Under the pieces are notes generated by a model, which saw only the letters and a list, made by a program, of their open reading frames with translations, ran no database searches and was not told the origin of the DNA. A stretch of 39,102 nucleotides of DNA from assembly GCA_016841625.1 (NCBI GenBank), contig JAENYU010000013.1, positions 65,333 through 104,434 of the forward strand, written 5' to 3'. Position numbers and translations under genes: made by a program. Source of the DNA: Methanobacteriota archaeon (GTDB lineage: Archaea; Halobacteriota; Methanosarcinia; Methanosarcinales; Methanosarcinaceae). Of this stretch, positions 8,273-14,697 are shown one piece after another (the stretch's first letter is position 1; every line of letters starts with the position of its first letter).

Positions 8273-8360
8273 CGGACCTCGTGCTGTTGCACTTGCAGTG
8301 CAACTCCCAGTAAATCTTCGATTTACTGTGATCCCGAAGCGAAACTCGGGAAGCGAAACT
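8273..8360 (+). repeat. 88-bp triple-hairpin block, copy 1
   Basis: Three consecutive perfect hairpins: GTTGCACT/AGTGCAAC (8286-8304), AGTAAATC/GATTTACT (8309-8327) and CCCGA/TCGGG (8333-8350). The block recurs at 9066-9153 with one base difference. It sits within the repeat family just downstream of the first zinc mini-protein gene. The remaining bases 8361-8479 are AT-rich 3' flank conserved among the three mini-protein modules. Confidence 0.8.
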
Positions 8361-8479
8361 CGGGGAGGGCAAAACTGAGCGAGCTTACGAAATTCGATTC
8401 CTCAAGCTGCAAAAGATAACGTGTTAAGAAAAAAGTATATTCCGGATCTACGGGAGATTCAAAAAAGTGGAAAAGAAAT

Positions 8480-8516
8480 AAGTGTTGGTGTAAACTCAGT
8501 TACACAAATGACACTT
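8480..8516 (-). terminator. Hairpin terminator of zinc mini-protein gene 1
   Basis: Read on the minus strand, AAGTGT...ACACTT encloses GTGTAA...TTACAC, followed by a T-rich TTATTTCTTTTCC tail. The outer stem starts inside the TAA stop codon. The same structure follows the other two copies (13475-13511, 15566-15602), with changes that keep the stems. Confidence 0.7.
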
Positions 8517-8694
8517 AGTATCTGCTGTTATCTCTGGGTGTCCTGTGGTTAGGAAGACACTCTCTGCAGTAAACCGGTCTTTCGGGGTCAGGTTTGAAAG
8601 GTACTTCGGTTTCAACACCGCAATCTGAACAGGTTGCCTTGTGCATTTCTCTGGGTGCGCCGAAATTATTTCCTCTGGATCTGTCGTTAAACAT
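8515..8694 (-). CDS. CxxC-x17-CxxC zinc-ribbon mini-protein, copy 1
   Basis: The 59-residue product begins M-F-N-D-R-S-R-G-N-N-F-G-A-P-R-E and has C-S-D-C, 17 residues, then C-R-E-C, ending N-S-R-Y. This is the CxxC-x17-CxxC domain known mainly from Methanosarcina-type archaea; four cysteines should bind one zinc ion. The function is unknown; the basic, Arg-rich ends suggest nucleic-acid binding (inference). The ATG at 8694 has AGGTGA 8 nt upstream. Longer open frames overlapping it lack the Cys pattern and are shadows. Copies at 13510-13692 and 15601-15783 are over 90% identical. It has its own long leader and terminator hairpin. Confidence 0.85.
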   Translation of the reverse strand: MFNDRSRGNNFGAPREMHKATCSDCGVETEVPFKPDPERPVYCRECLPNHRTPRDNSRY

Positions 8695-8853
8695 TTTTGT
8701 TTCACCTTGGTTTTAGTTGTTAGTTAATAGTTTAAAAATAAGAGTGTATAGAACTCTTTGATTAAAAACAAAAATTGGTTTTTAACAACAGATTATTATA
8801 CGTCTCTTGATTTTCAACACACATACATTGCACTTAAAATATATAAATATATC
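8695..8853 (-). promoter_or_regulatory. Promoter and long conserved leader of mini-protein gene 1
   Basis: A strong AT-rich TATA region (TTTATATATTTTAAG on the minus strand, about 8834-8848) lies about 140 nt before the ATG, implying a leader of about 115 nt. In the leader TTAAAAAC (8762-8769) pairs with GTTTTTAA (8778-8785). The leader and stem are conserved in all three copies although noncoding, which suggests post-transcriptional control. Confidence 0.5.
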
Positions 8854-8989
8854 TATAATTGCGGGAGTACACTCTCTCAAATGAGAGAACTCTTTCCAGG
8901 CATGACTTGAATAGGAGATAACAACCCATTTTCTGACATGTCCTGAAACCAGAATTGCTTGAAAAACCTACCAATATAATTTAAAAATA

Positions 8990-9275
8990 GCCACCCCTCA
9001 CCAAAAATATATTGCTTATCTAAAAACAGCCCCGACGGGAATCGATGAGGTCGAGAGGATCAGAACGGACCTCGTGCTGTTGCACTTGCAGTGCAACTCC
9101 CAGTAAATCTTCGATTTACTGTGATCCCGAAGCGAAACTCGGGAAGCGAAGCTCGGGTGGAACCGCTGCTTCTTACCTGACGTTGCCGGGGGTTTCGATC
9201 GCTCGGATTCGGACAGGCGGATGCGGGGGAAGATTGAAGTGACCACCAACCGAAAAAATATATTTAGACTTAAGT
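8990..9275 (+). repeat. Interspersed repeat copy 8, with triple-hairpin block copy 2
   Basis: It contains TATTGCTTATCTAAAAACAG, the 88-bp triple-hairpin block at 9066-9153, CCGCTGCTTCTTACCTGACG, TTTCGATCGCTCGGATTCGG and the core GATTGAAGTGACC...AAAAAATATATTT. It ends about 35 bp from the hicA stop at 9308. The stretch from 8854 to 8989 is upstream flank shared by the mini-protein modules. Confidence 0.85.
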
Positions 9276-9307
9276 TGAAATAAATAGAACCGAATTTTTC
9301 AGGAATC

Positions 9308-9526
9308 CTATTCTCCAAGCCACTCTTCCCTTGAGATTCGGGCTTGTTTAAGAATTCGGGTCAGAAGATCAACCCCAATTATGCCTTTGTGTGGATTGGG
9401 AATCGTCAAAACAAGATCTCCTTTTCTCATAAAAGGGTGCTTCCCGCCTGAATATGGTCCTTCGAAGCCCAGTTCCTGCAGCCTTTTTACGAGAAAACGC
9501 CAATCCACAGGAACCAATTTAGACAA
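9308..9526 (-). CDS. hicA: HicA-family toxin (G-G-K-H-P-F type)
   Basis: The 72-residue product begins S-K-L-V-P-V-D-W-R-F-L-V-K-R-L-Q-E-L-G-F and has the HicA/YcfA pattern G-P-Y-S-G-G-K-H-P-F-M with the conserved His, then T-I-P-N-P-H-K-G and L-L-T-R-I-L-K-Q-A. It is clearly a different HicA lineage from 7230-7424. A TTG start at 9526 is proposed: it overlaps the end of the upstream hicB by 8 bp and has GGGGGA about 8 nt before it. Toxin role is inferred from family: ribosome-independent mRNA cleavage, neutralised by the HicB encoded just upstream. Confidence 0.82.
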   Translation of the reverse strand: MSKLVPVDWRFLVKRLQELGFEGPYSGGKHPFMRKGDLVLTIPNPHKGIIGVDLLTRILKQARISREEWLGE

Positions 9527-9770
9527 CCGCAATATCCCCCGGTTCTTTGATCGTATAGTCACCGATCTGAGGCAGGGGCAGTCCATTTCTCAACCTGATA
9601 ATGATCCATTCATCAATAACTTCTTCCAGGTTTCTACGGCATTCTTCAAGGGTCTTGCCGGTAGCCCAAACGCCTTCAAGCTCGGGAACCTCTCCGTAAT
9701 AGGGTTCTTCGTCATCGATTATTTCATATTTTGCTTTTTCAAGGGCTGCCTGGATATACTGGATAAGCAT
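9519..9770 (-). CDS. hicB: HicB-family antitoxin (type 2), paralogue
   Basis: The 83-residue product is a near copy of 7411-7674, with Y-Y-G-E-V-P-E-L-E-G-V-W-A-T-G and L-E-E-C-R-R-N-L-E-E-V-I-D-E-W. Here it is followed by the G-G-K-H-P-F HicA type, the usual partner of this antitoxin type, so this pair looks like the intact ancestral arrangement. The ATG has AGGTG 5 nt upstream, and the promoter region matches that of the first locus. Overlap with the toxin start implies translational coupling. Confidence 0.85.
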   Translation of the reverse strand: MLIQYIQAALEKAKYEIIDDEEPYYGEVPELEGVWATGKTLEECRRNLEEVIDEWIIIRLRNGLPLPQIGDYTIKEPGDIAVV

Positions 9771-9828
9771 GATTACACCTGTCCGAAATGGTATATCTAG
9801 TTTTATGCTGTTTAAATCTTATATAGAT
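9771..9828 (-). promoter_or_regulatory. Promoter and SD of hicB-hicA pair
   Basis: A TATA-like TATATAAG (9818-9825, minus strand) and AGGTG before the ATG repeat the layout of 7675-7733. The conserved block extends to about 9945, showing that the promoter was duplicated with the gene. Confidence 0.5.
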
Positions 9829-9887
9829 TCTGTGGATAAGGGAATTAAAGTTTTTTAGTTGTAGATTTTTCATGTTTTTTGGAAAGG

Positions 9888-9945
9888 ATTCGGGAATGAT
9901 TAAAGCAGTCCACCAACCGAAAAATATGTTTTTAAAGAATTGAAA
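9888..9945 (+). repeat. Interspersed repeat family, copy 9 (core only)
   Basis: GGATTCGGGAATGATTAAAG, then CCACCAACCGAAAAATATG, matching the core of the other copies. It lies 30 bp past the stop of the solitary hicB and corresponds in position to the core at 7790-7842 upstream of the first locus. Confidence 0.7.
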
Positions 9946-9974
9946 AGGGTAAGGTTTTGAATTAGAAACATAAC

Positions 9975-10217
9975 TTACACAGTTTCCGAACCTGTAGAGG
10001 GTTTTTCAGCAATAGTCACATACTCGGCAAAGGATTCAGATTCAGGAATGGGTAAGTTATCCTCCAGCAGTCCCTGAACGTTCATCTCAATAGCCTCATG
10101 GATATTTTTCTCTACCTCGTCCCGGGTGGAGCCGGTAGCTACACAGCCTGGAAGGTCAGGGGAATATGCTGAATAATTGTTGTTTGCTTTTTCAATCACA
10201 ACAAGGAAACGGTACAT
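9975..10217 (-). CDS. hicB: HicB-family antitoxin (type 1), orphan
   Basis: The 80-residue product differs from 6985-7227 by only a few residues (for example M-N-V-Q for M-H-V-Q). No hicA precedes it. The bases just upstream still match the region around the hicA stop and hicB SD of the first locus (C-T-G-G-A-G-A-A-T-T-G-A before the ATG), which may be the remnant of a lost toxin or simply the conserved ribosome binding site. An RHH antitoxin-like gene ends 74 bp upstream on the same strand. It could act as a spare antitoxin against HicA 7230-7424. Confidence 0.85.
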   Translation of the reverse strand: MYRFLVVIEKANNNYSAYSPDLPGCVATGSTRDEVEKNIHEAIEMNVQGLLEDNLPIPESESFAEYVTIAEKPSTGSETV

Positions 10218-10291
10218 GTTCAATTCTCCAGTTGGGTAAAAATATGGGTGAATGATGATATTGTATAATTATCGACAGATTGAGATTTCGA

Positions 10292-10603
10292 TCAACGGAA
10301 CTGTTCCCAGTACCGAGCTGCTCTGACGTAGCTTTCCCAAATTATGAAATCATCCCATTCTTCGAAATCCTCTTCACCTGTTCTCGAATGGATCCTTTTT
10401 TCAAAAGCAGAAAAGTCCATACCGTATTTCTGTTCCATTTCCGCTATCATTTTTCCGTAGTAATCTATTTTTTGTTCAGCCTGGTCATGCACAAGACGTT
10501 TCAAGGCCTCCTGCTCATCTTTATACAGGCCTGCTTTCACCATATCACTAATGGGTTCAAAGATTTTTCTGGGGATTTTTACATATTCGATAGCATCGCC
10601 CAA
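10292..10603 (-). CDS. RHH-type antitoxin-like protein
   Basis: The 103-residue product has an N-terminal ribbon-helix-helix-like stretch (E-Y-V-K-I-P-R-K-I-F-E-P-I-S-D-M-V followed by Y-K-D-E-Q-E-A-L-K-R-L-V) and an acidic C-terminal part with E-E-D-F-E-E-W-D-D-F-I-I-W-E-S-Y. This layout is seen in antitoxins: DNA-binding N terminus, toxin-masking acidic C terminus. The proposed start is the TTG at 10603, which has AGGTGG 5 nt upstream; a GTG at 10612 overlaps that site. No toxin gene adjoins it, so it is either an orphan or works with a distant partner. Family assignment is tentative. Confidence 0.65.
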   Translation of the reverse strand: MGDAIEYVKIPRKIFEPISDMVKAGLYKDEQEALKRLVHDQAEQKIDYYGKMIAEMEQKYGMDFSAFEKRIHSRTGEEDFEEWDDFIIWESYVRAARYWEQFR

Positions 10604-10734
10604 TAGTACCACCTAATTACCAATTTGGCTCTCCAACCTTAAATGTATTTGTATACTCCCTGTGCTTCTCTTTTCCACCCAATTTTGTGGGAGGATAGGT
10701 ACTTGCGAAGAGGATTAAGGGCTAAATTTATAGA

Positions 10735-10850
10735 GATACAGACAACAAAAAAATATATTTCTACAGAAATGGGTCGAGTGGAAAAACGTACCACTGTAAT
10801 TCGAAAAATACCCTACACAAAAAAATCGTATTGATCATCTAAAAAAACAT
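10735..10850 (+). repeat. Interspersed repeat family, copy 10 (degenerate)
   Basis: CAACAAAAAAATATATTTCT, AAAACGTACCACTGTAATTC and TCGTATTGATCATCTAAAAA match consecutive blocks of the family. The open frame at 10643-10834 is made by this repeat. From 10850 to 11182 there is the hairpin at 10887 and AT-rich sequence with no gene I can support. Confidence 0.75.
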
Positions 10851-10886
10851 TCGTTAACTTGCTTATTTTAGATAGCCGGGGCGCCC

Positions 10887-10914
10887 ACCGGTCGGCGAAG
10901 ACGACCGGTCTTTC
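10887..10914 (+). terminator. GC-rich hairpin with T-rich tail
   Basis: ACCGGTCG (10887-10894) pairs perfectly with CGACCGGT (10902-10909) around a 7-nt loop and is followed by CTTTCCTT. It stands out in AT-rich surroundings. As no + strand gene ends here it may be a leftover terminator or a protein-binding palindrome. Confidence 0.45.
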
Positions 10915-11182
10915 CTTAATAGCTGCTTGAAAATAGAAGTGGATGTATAAATGTAAACAGCTTATTCGCTATTTTCATCACACTGGAACCTAATAATGTT
11001 TCTTCACATCAATTATGAATTTATCAGATTCATCCCCACTCTGGAAGTTAGAAATGAATGAGAAATTAACAGGAAACGTTTGAGGAAAATTCCCGCGAAG
11101 AAAAAAATCAGAGGAAAATGGAAACCTTCTAATAATCCAAACTTTCTATATGTTACAATGTAGTTGCTGCAGAATGCGGGTT

Positions 11183-11234
11183 ACTATAAAAAACATTGAA
11201 AAATAATTATTTTTAAAAAGGTTGGTGTAATAAT
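11183..11234 (+). promoter_or_regulatory. Promoter and SD of alcohol dehydrogenase gene
   Basis: A TATA-like ACTATAAAAAAC (11183-11194) lies about 45 nt before the ATG, so transcription should start near 11213. GGTTGGTG just downstream gives an SD ending about 9 nt before the start codon. Confidence 0.5.
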
Positions 11235-12296
11235 ATGAAAGGATTTGCAATGCTTGAAATTGGAAAAGTAGGCTGGATTGATACTGAAAGACCTTCGGCA
11301 GGCCCATATGATGCAATCGTGAGGCCTATTGCGGTCGCGCCGTGTACATCAGATGTCCATACTGTCTGGGAAGGTGCGCTTGGAGACCGCAAAAACATGG
11401 TTTTAGGGCACGAAGCTGTAGGTGTTATAGAAGAAATCGGATCAGAGGTCAAAGACTTCAAACCAGGCGATAAAGTAATTGTTCCTGCAATTACACCTGA
11501 CTGGCGATCCATGGAGGCACAGGATGGAATACCTATGCACTCAAATGGAATGCTTTCTGGATGGAAGTTTTCAAACTTCAAAAGTGGAGTCTTTGCAGAA
11601 TGTTTCCATGTAAATGATGCAGACATGAATTTAGCTCTAGTTCCAAAAGGAATGTCCCTCGAACAGGCTGTCATGCTATCAGATATGGCAACTACTGGAA
11701 TACAGGGTGCAGAAATGGCAAATATTAAAACAGGCTCTACAGTTGCAGTCATAGGAATTGGTCCTGTTGGTCTGATGGCAGTGGCAGGCGCATCTATTCT
11801 TGGTGCAGGTAGGCTCATTGCAGTAGGAAGTCGGAAAGTCTGTGTTGATCTTGCTCAGGAATACGGAGCATCTGAAATTATTGATTACAGAAACGGGGGA
11901 GTTGTTCAACAGATTCTTGAAAAGACGAATGGAAAAGGTGTGGACTCTGTAATCATAGCAGGAGGAAATGAAAACACAATTTCAGATGCAGTCAAAATTG
12001 TAAAACCTGGAGGCACGGTCTCAAACGTCAACTACTACGGAACCGGAGACACACTTCCTATTCCACGTATTGAATGGGGGTCGGGTATGTCTCACAAAGA
12101 CATACGTGGTGGCCTGACAAACGGAGGTCGTCTGAGAATGGAAAGAATGGCAGACCTGTGTACCTACGGAAGAATAAAACCAGAAAAAATGGTCACCCAC
12201 GTATTCGAAGGATTCGACAAAATGGAAGAGGCTCTCATGCTCATGAAAGAAAAACCAAGAGATCTGATCAAACCCGTTGTTCTTCTGGATGAATAA
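11235..12296 (+). CDS. adh: NADP-dependent zinc secondary-alcohol dehydrogenase
   Basis: The 353-residue product closely follows the Thermoanaerobacter brockii type secondary-alcohol dehydrogenase in length and sequence. The zinc ligands of that enzyme are all present at the same numbers: C37, H59, E60 and D150. The Rossmann motif G-I-G-P-V-G is at 174-179. The NADP-selecting residues G198, S199, R200 and Y218 are also retained, so the cofactor should be NADP(H). It would interconvert 2-propanol and similar secondary alcohols with ketones in the cytoplasm. It is the only intact + strand gene of the island, has its own promoter, and no partner genes. The match to thermophilic bacterial enzymes suggests transfer between bacteria and methanogens (inference). 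Confidence 0.93.
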   Translation: MKGFAMLEIGKVGWIDTERPSAGPYDAIVRPIAVAPCTSDVHTVWEGALGDRKNMVLGHEAVGVIEEIGSEVKDFKPGDKVIVPAITPDWRSMEAQDGIPMHSNGMLSGWKFSNFKSGVFAECFHVNDADMNLALVPKGMSLEQAVMLSDMATTGIQGAEMANIKTGSTVAVIGIGPVGLMAVAGASILGAGRLIAVGSRKVCVDLAQEYGASEIIDYRNGGVVQQILEKTNGKGVDSVIIAGGNENTISDAVKIVKPGGTVSNVNYYGTGDTLPIPRIEWGSGMSHKDIRGGLTNGGRLRMERMADLCTYGRIKPEKMVTHVFEGFDKMEEALMLMKEKPRDLIKPVVLLDE

Positions 12297-12308
12297 GCGA
12301 GTCAACTA

Positions 12309-12353
12309 CCCCTCCCTAAACTCTTCGCAAAGCTCAGAGTTTTGAGGACGGGG
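12309..12353 (+). terminator. Hairpin after alcohol dehydrogenase gene
   Basis: AAACTCT (12318-12324) pairs with AGAGTTT (12336-12342), extended by CCCC (12309-12312) with GGGG (12350-12353), then TATTCTCTCTTT. It lies 12 bp past the stop, so it can terminate adh. Compact hairpins of this kind also occur at ends of IS200/IS605 elements, but no such transposase is nearby. The sequence from 12354 to 12675 shows no gene I can support. Confidence 0.5.
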
Positions 12354-12675
12354 TATTCTCTCTTTATGGGATAAAGGATTGATCAGATAGATAGGATAGA
12401 GTCGGAAAAGTAGCTAATGGTTAGCCATCGTAAAATTTTCAGCGCCAAATTTTGAACTTCATTAATATACTCCAATTTTGAGAGGATTTTTCACTAAAAT
12501 GACTCATTCCTTTCATCCTTTTCTTTCAACTTTTCATTCTTCACACCTGTTTTTAGGAGTTTATCGATAGCCCCAGCTACTCACTGTACCTGATCTTTTT
12601 ACATTGACCACAATTGCACTTATTATTGCTTATAAGTTCATTTTGAGAAGTCCCCAATATTTTGCTCTTTGCAAT

Positions 12676-13104
12676 TGTCAACGGCGGTTAGGAATTCCTC
12701 ATTTTCGGCGGTTTAAAATTCCCCAATCCTCAATCCTTAAGATAAGTTCGAGGATTGAGAATCATGCTGAAAAAGGAGATATGGTTAGTGATACGAGATT
12801 TGTATTCACAAGGCTTGGGAATCAGTAAAATCTCAGAAATAACAGGTCATGATAGGAAAACTGTGAGGAAATATCTCCGCCTTAAGGCGGCCCCTGAACC
12901 TCAGAAACGTAAGACAAGACCGAGCAAACTTGATCCCTACAAAGATTACATAATACGAAAGCTTAATGAAGGTCCCTATACCGCGGCTCGTCTCTTTCGT
13001 GAAATCAAGGAAATGGGCTTTGATGGTGGGGAGACCATCGTTAAAGATTTTGTGAGAACAGTCAGATTTCAACAGGAAATGCCTGCGGTACTCCGTTATG
13101 AGCG
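12676..13104 (+). mobile_element. Truncated IS21-family element (left end and istA 5' part)
   Basis: The left part has two 20-bp direct repeats with 24-bp spacing, CGGCGGTTAGGAATTCCTCA (12682-12701) and CGGCGGTTTAAAATTCCCCA (12706-12725), like the repeated terminal transposase-binding sites of IS21 elements. An istA-like frame starts 38 bp later. About 110 codons in, the element is cut and joined to island repeat sequence (13105 on). No istB and no right end are present. Confidence 0.65.
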
Positions 13105-13120
13105 AGAAGGGCAAAACTGA
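12764..13120 (+). pseudogene. istA: IS21 transposase IstA, N-terminal fragment
   Basis: The 118-residue remnant begins M-L-K-K-E-I-W-L-V-I-R-D-L and has the IstA helix-turn-helix I-S-K-I-S-E-I-T-G-H-D-R-K-T-V-R-K-Y-L, then K-L-D-P-Y-K-D-Y-I and G-P-Y-T-A-A-R-L-F-R-E-I. It stops shortly after V-L-R-Y-E, just where full IstA enters its DDE catalytic domain, so it cannot transpose. The last few codons are read from the adjoining island repeat. The HTH part might still bind IS21 ends. Confidence 0.8.
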
Positions 13121-13243
13121 GTGGGTGGGAACTTCTAATGCTCAAATGTACAGTTGGGTTTTCGACCTCTAAAACTCGGAAAAAAGGTTTCCGGGGGTTA
13201 GATTGAAGCGCTCACCCACCGAAAAATATATTTTAAATGAATT
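13105..13243 (+). repeat. Interspersed repeat family, copy 11
   Basis: GGGCAAAACTGAGTGGGTGG, GGGTTTTCGACCTC, the GATTGAAG core and GAAAAATATATTTTAAATG. Its left edge is the junction with the truncated IS21. Between 13244 and 13474 lies degenerate sequence ending in the 3' flank shared by mini-protein modules (GCAAAAGCTCACGGGTTAAA). Confidence 0.8.
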
Positions 13244-13474
13244 GCTTATGGGCGAAGATTTTCATTTCTTGTTCGGCGGTCCAATTCATGACGATTTTTC
13301 TTAATTCATAACTCACCTGAAAAATGTCACTTTAATCAGAACCCTCCCAGAGGGAAAGAATCGCTTAACCTAAAGAAGCCCTGAAAAGTGCTCCTTCTAA
13401 ATCTGCAAAAGCTCACGGGTTAAAAAAAGTATATTACGGGTCCGGGATTTATCTAAAAAAAGTAGAAAAGAAAT

Positions 13475-13511
13475 AAGTGTTGGTGTAAACTCAGTTACAC
13501 AAATGACACTT
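13475..13511 (-). terminator. Hairpin terminator of zinc mini-protein gene 2
   Basis: Identical in stems to 8480-8516: outer AAGTGT/ACACTT, inner GTGTAA/TTACAC, T-rich tail on the minus strand, beginning in the stop codon. Confidence 0.7.
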
Positions 13512-13692
13512 AGTATCTGCTGTTATCTCTGGGTGTCCTGTGGTTAGGAAGACAATCCCTGCAGTAAACCGGTCTTTCCGGGTCGGGTTTGAAAGGTACC
13601 TCAGTCTCAACTTTACAGTCGGAACATGTAGCCTTGTGCATTTCTCTAGGAGCGCCGAAATTATTTCCTCTGGATCTGTCATTAAAAGCCAT
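13510..13692 (-). CDS. CxxC-x17-CxxC zinc-ribbon mini-protein, copy 2
   Basis: The 60-residue product M-A-F-N-D-R-S-R-G-N-N-F has C-S-D-C and C-R-D-C separated by 17 residues. It differs from copy 1 by an extra Ala after Met, K for G after the first pair and D for E in the second. An SD-like AGGTGA precedes the ATG. The function is unknown. The whole module, from the downstream flank near 13390 to the upstream flank near 13990, is duplicated with copies 1 and 3. Confidence 0.87.
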   Translation of the reverse strand: MAFNDRSRGNNFGAPREMHKATCSDCKVETEVPFKPDPERPVYCRDCLPNHRTPRDNSRY

Positions 13693-13845
13693 TTTTGTTT
13701 CACCTTGGTTTTGTTTGTAGTTAATGTTTAAAAATAAGATTGTATAGAATTCTTTGATTAAAAACTAAAATGGGTTTTTAATAACAGATTATTATACGTC
13801 TCTTAATTTTCAACAAACATACATTGCAGTTAAAATATATAAACG
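13693..13845 (-). promoter_or_regulatory. Promoter and conserved leader of mini-protein gene 2
   Basis: TATA-like region at about 13830-13842 (minus strand) and a leader of over 100 nt with the stem TTAAAAAC (13758-13765)/GTTTTTAA (13774-13781). Loop bases vary between copies while the stem is unchanged. Confidence 0.5.
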
Positions 13846-13964
13846 TTTCTATAATTACGGGATGCCCTCTCTCAAATTGGAGGTCACTTTCCAGATATGG
13901 CTTGCAGAGGGGCTAACAGCCCATTTTCTGATAGCTTCTGAAACCAGGATTGCTTGAAAAATTT

Positions 13965-14120
13965 CCACTATAATTCGAAAAGTCATCCCAGGCCAAAATC
14001 ATATTGTTGCAGTCAAAAAACAGCCCCAGGGGGAATCAATGAGACCGAGGAGATCGAGGGAGGGGATAAATGAGCGGGTCTGGGAACTGCGTCTCACTTA
14101 TCTTTCTTATTTTAACAGTC
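13965..14120 (+). repeat. Interspersed repeat family, copy 12
   Basis: CCACTATAATTCGAAAAG, CATATTGTTGCAGTCAAAAA, CAGCCCC, GATCGAGGGAGGGG and AATGAGCGGGTCTGGGAACT follow the family order without the AAAAAATATATTTT core. It lies between mini-protein module 2 and the membrane protein gene. Confidence 0.75.
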
Positions 14121-14163
14121 GGGTTGTGATTATTGTATTCACTGACAAGGTAAGCAGCCCAGC

Positions 14164-14481
14164 TTAGATGTTCCCTGCTAAAATCGCCGCAAAAAAGGTA
14201 ATAACCAGACATATAAAAGTAAAGGCAAGCTCAAGAATTGTTTTTCTCTCTTCTTCCTGAGGTAGGTGTGTTGGCATTTCGTTTACATATAACAGATACA
14301 CTAATGGTAATAAGAGCGGCAATATCCAGAAGAAATATTTGACATCATCATAGGAAACCACTTCCATTGCTGTCATTGCAATTAATGTGATTATCAACCA
14401 TCCTATAGCAAGATGAACCCTGATTATTGTCTTCTTTTTTAATGAAGGAAAATGTGACAAAACAGGAACATGTTCATTCAT
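14164..14481 (-). CDS. Small membrane protein, three predicted helices
   Basis: The 105-residue product M-N-E-H-V-P-V-L has three hydrophobic segments: about 25-45 (V-H-L-A-I-G-W-L-I-I-T-L-I), 50-70 (F-F-W-I-L-P-L-L-L-P-L-V-Y-L-L-Y) and 85-105 (A-F-T-F-I-C-L-V-I-T-F-F-A-A-I-L). The ATG at 14481 has AGGTG 6 nt upstream, better than the ATG at 14502. No family is recognised. It stands alone between repeat copies. Confidence 0.7.
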   Translation of the reverse strand: MNEHVPVLSHFPSLKKKTIIRVHLAIGWLIITLIAMTAMEVVSYDDVKYFFWILPLLLPLVYLLYVNEMPTHLPQEEERKTILELAFTFICLVITFFAAILAGNI

Positions 14482-14624
14482 AAATTTCACCTGTTTTAGC
14501 ATTCCATTAACACATTACACTAAAATATATGATGAAGTACTCCTTGAGTGACCACCTTCATTATCCGCAGCTATTGTTAGTTTGCAACCCCCAGGAGCCA
14601 GTAATGCACCAACTATCGAATTTA

Positions 14625-14665
14625 TGCAGTCAAAAAACAGCCCCGGGGGGAATCGATCGATTTAG
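14625..14665 (+). repeat. Interspersed repeat family, copy 13 (fragment)
   Basis: TGCAGTCAAAAAACAGCCCC, then GGGGGGAATCGATCGATT, matches the middle block of copy 12 and of 8990-9275. It is 33 bp past the stop of the next minus-strand gene (14698). Confidence 0.65.
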
Positions 14666-14697
14666 ATCGGTTTTCTACAAAGCCCTAAATATATTTA

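Noticed and set aside
8496-8705. 69-codon frame overlapping zinc mini-protein gene 1, and its counterparts at 13491-13703 and 15582-15773
   Set aside because: They are read in the wrong frame of the conserved genes; only the frames with the CxxC-x17-CxxC pattern and SD are kept.
2165-9945. CRISPR-like repeats because of the recurring GATTGAAG
   Set aside because: Spacing is irregular (hundreds to thousands of bases), the conserved part is long and variable, there are no uniform spacers and no cas genes.
12604-12828. 74-codon + strand frame before the IS21 fragment
   Set aside because: It crosses the IS left-end repeats and overlaps istA in another frame without any motif.
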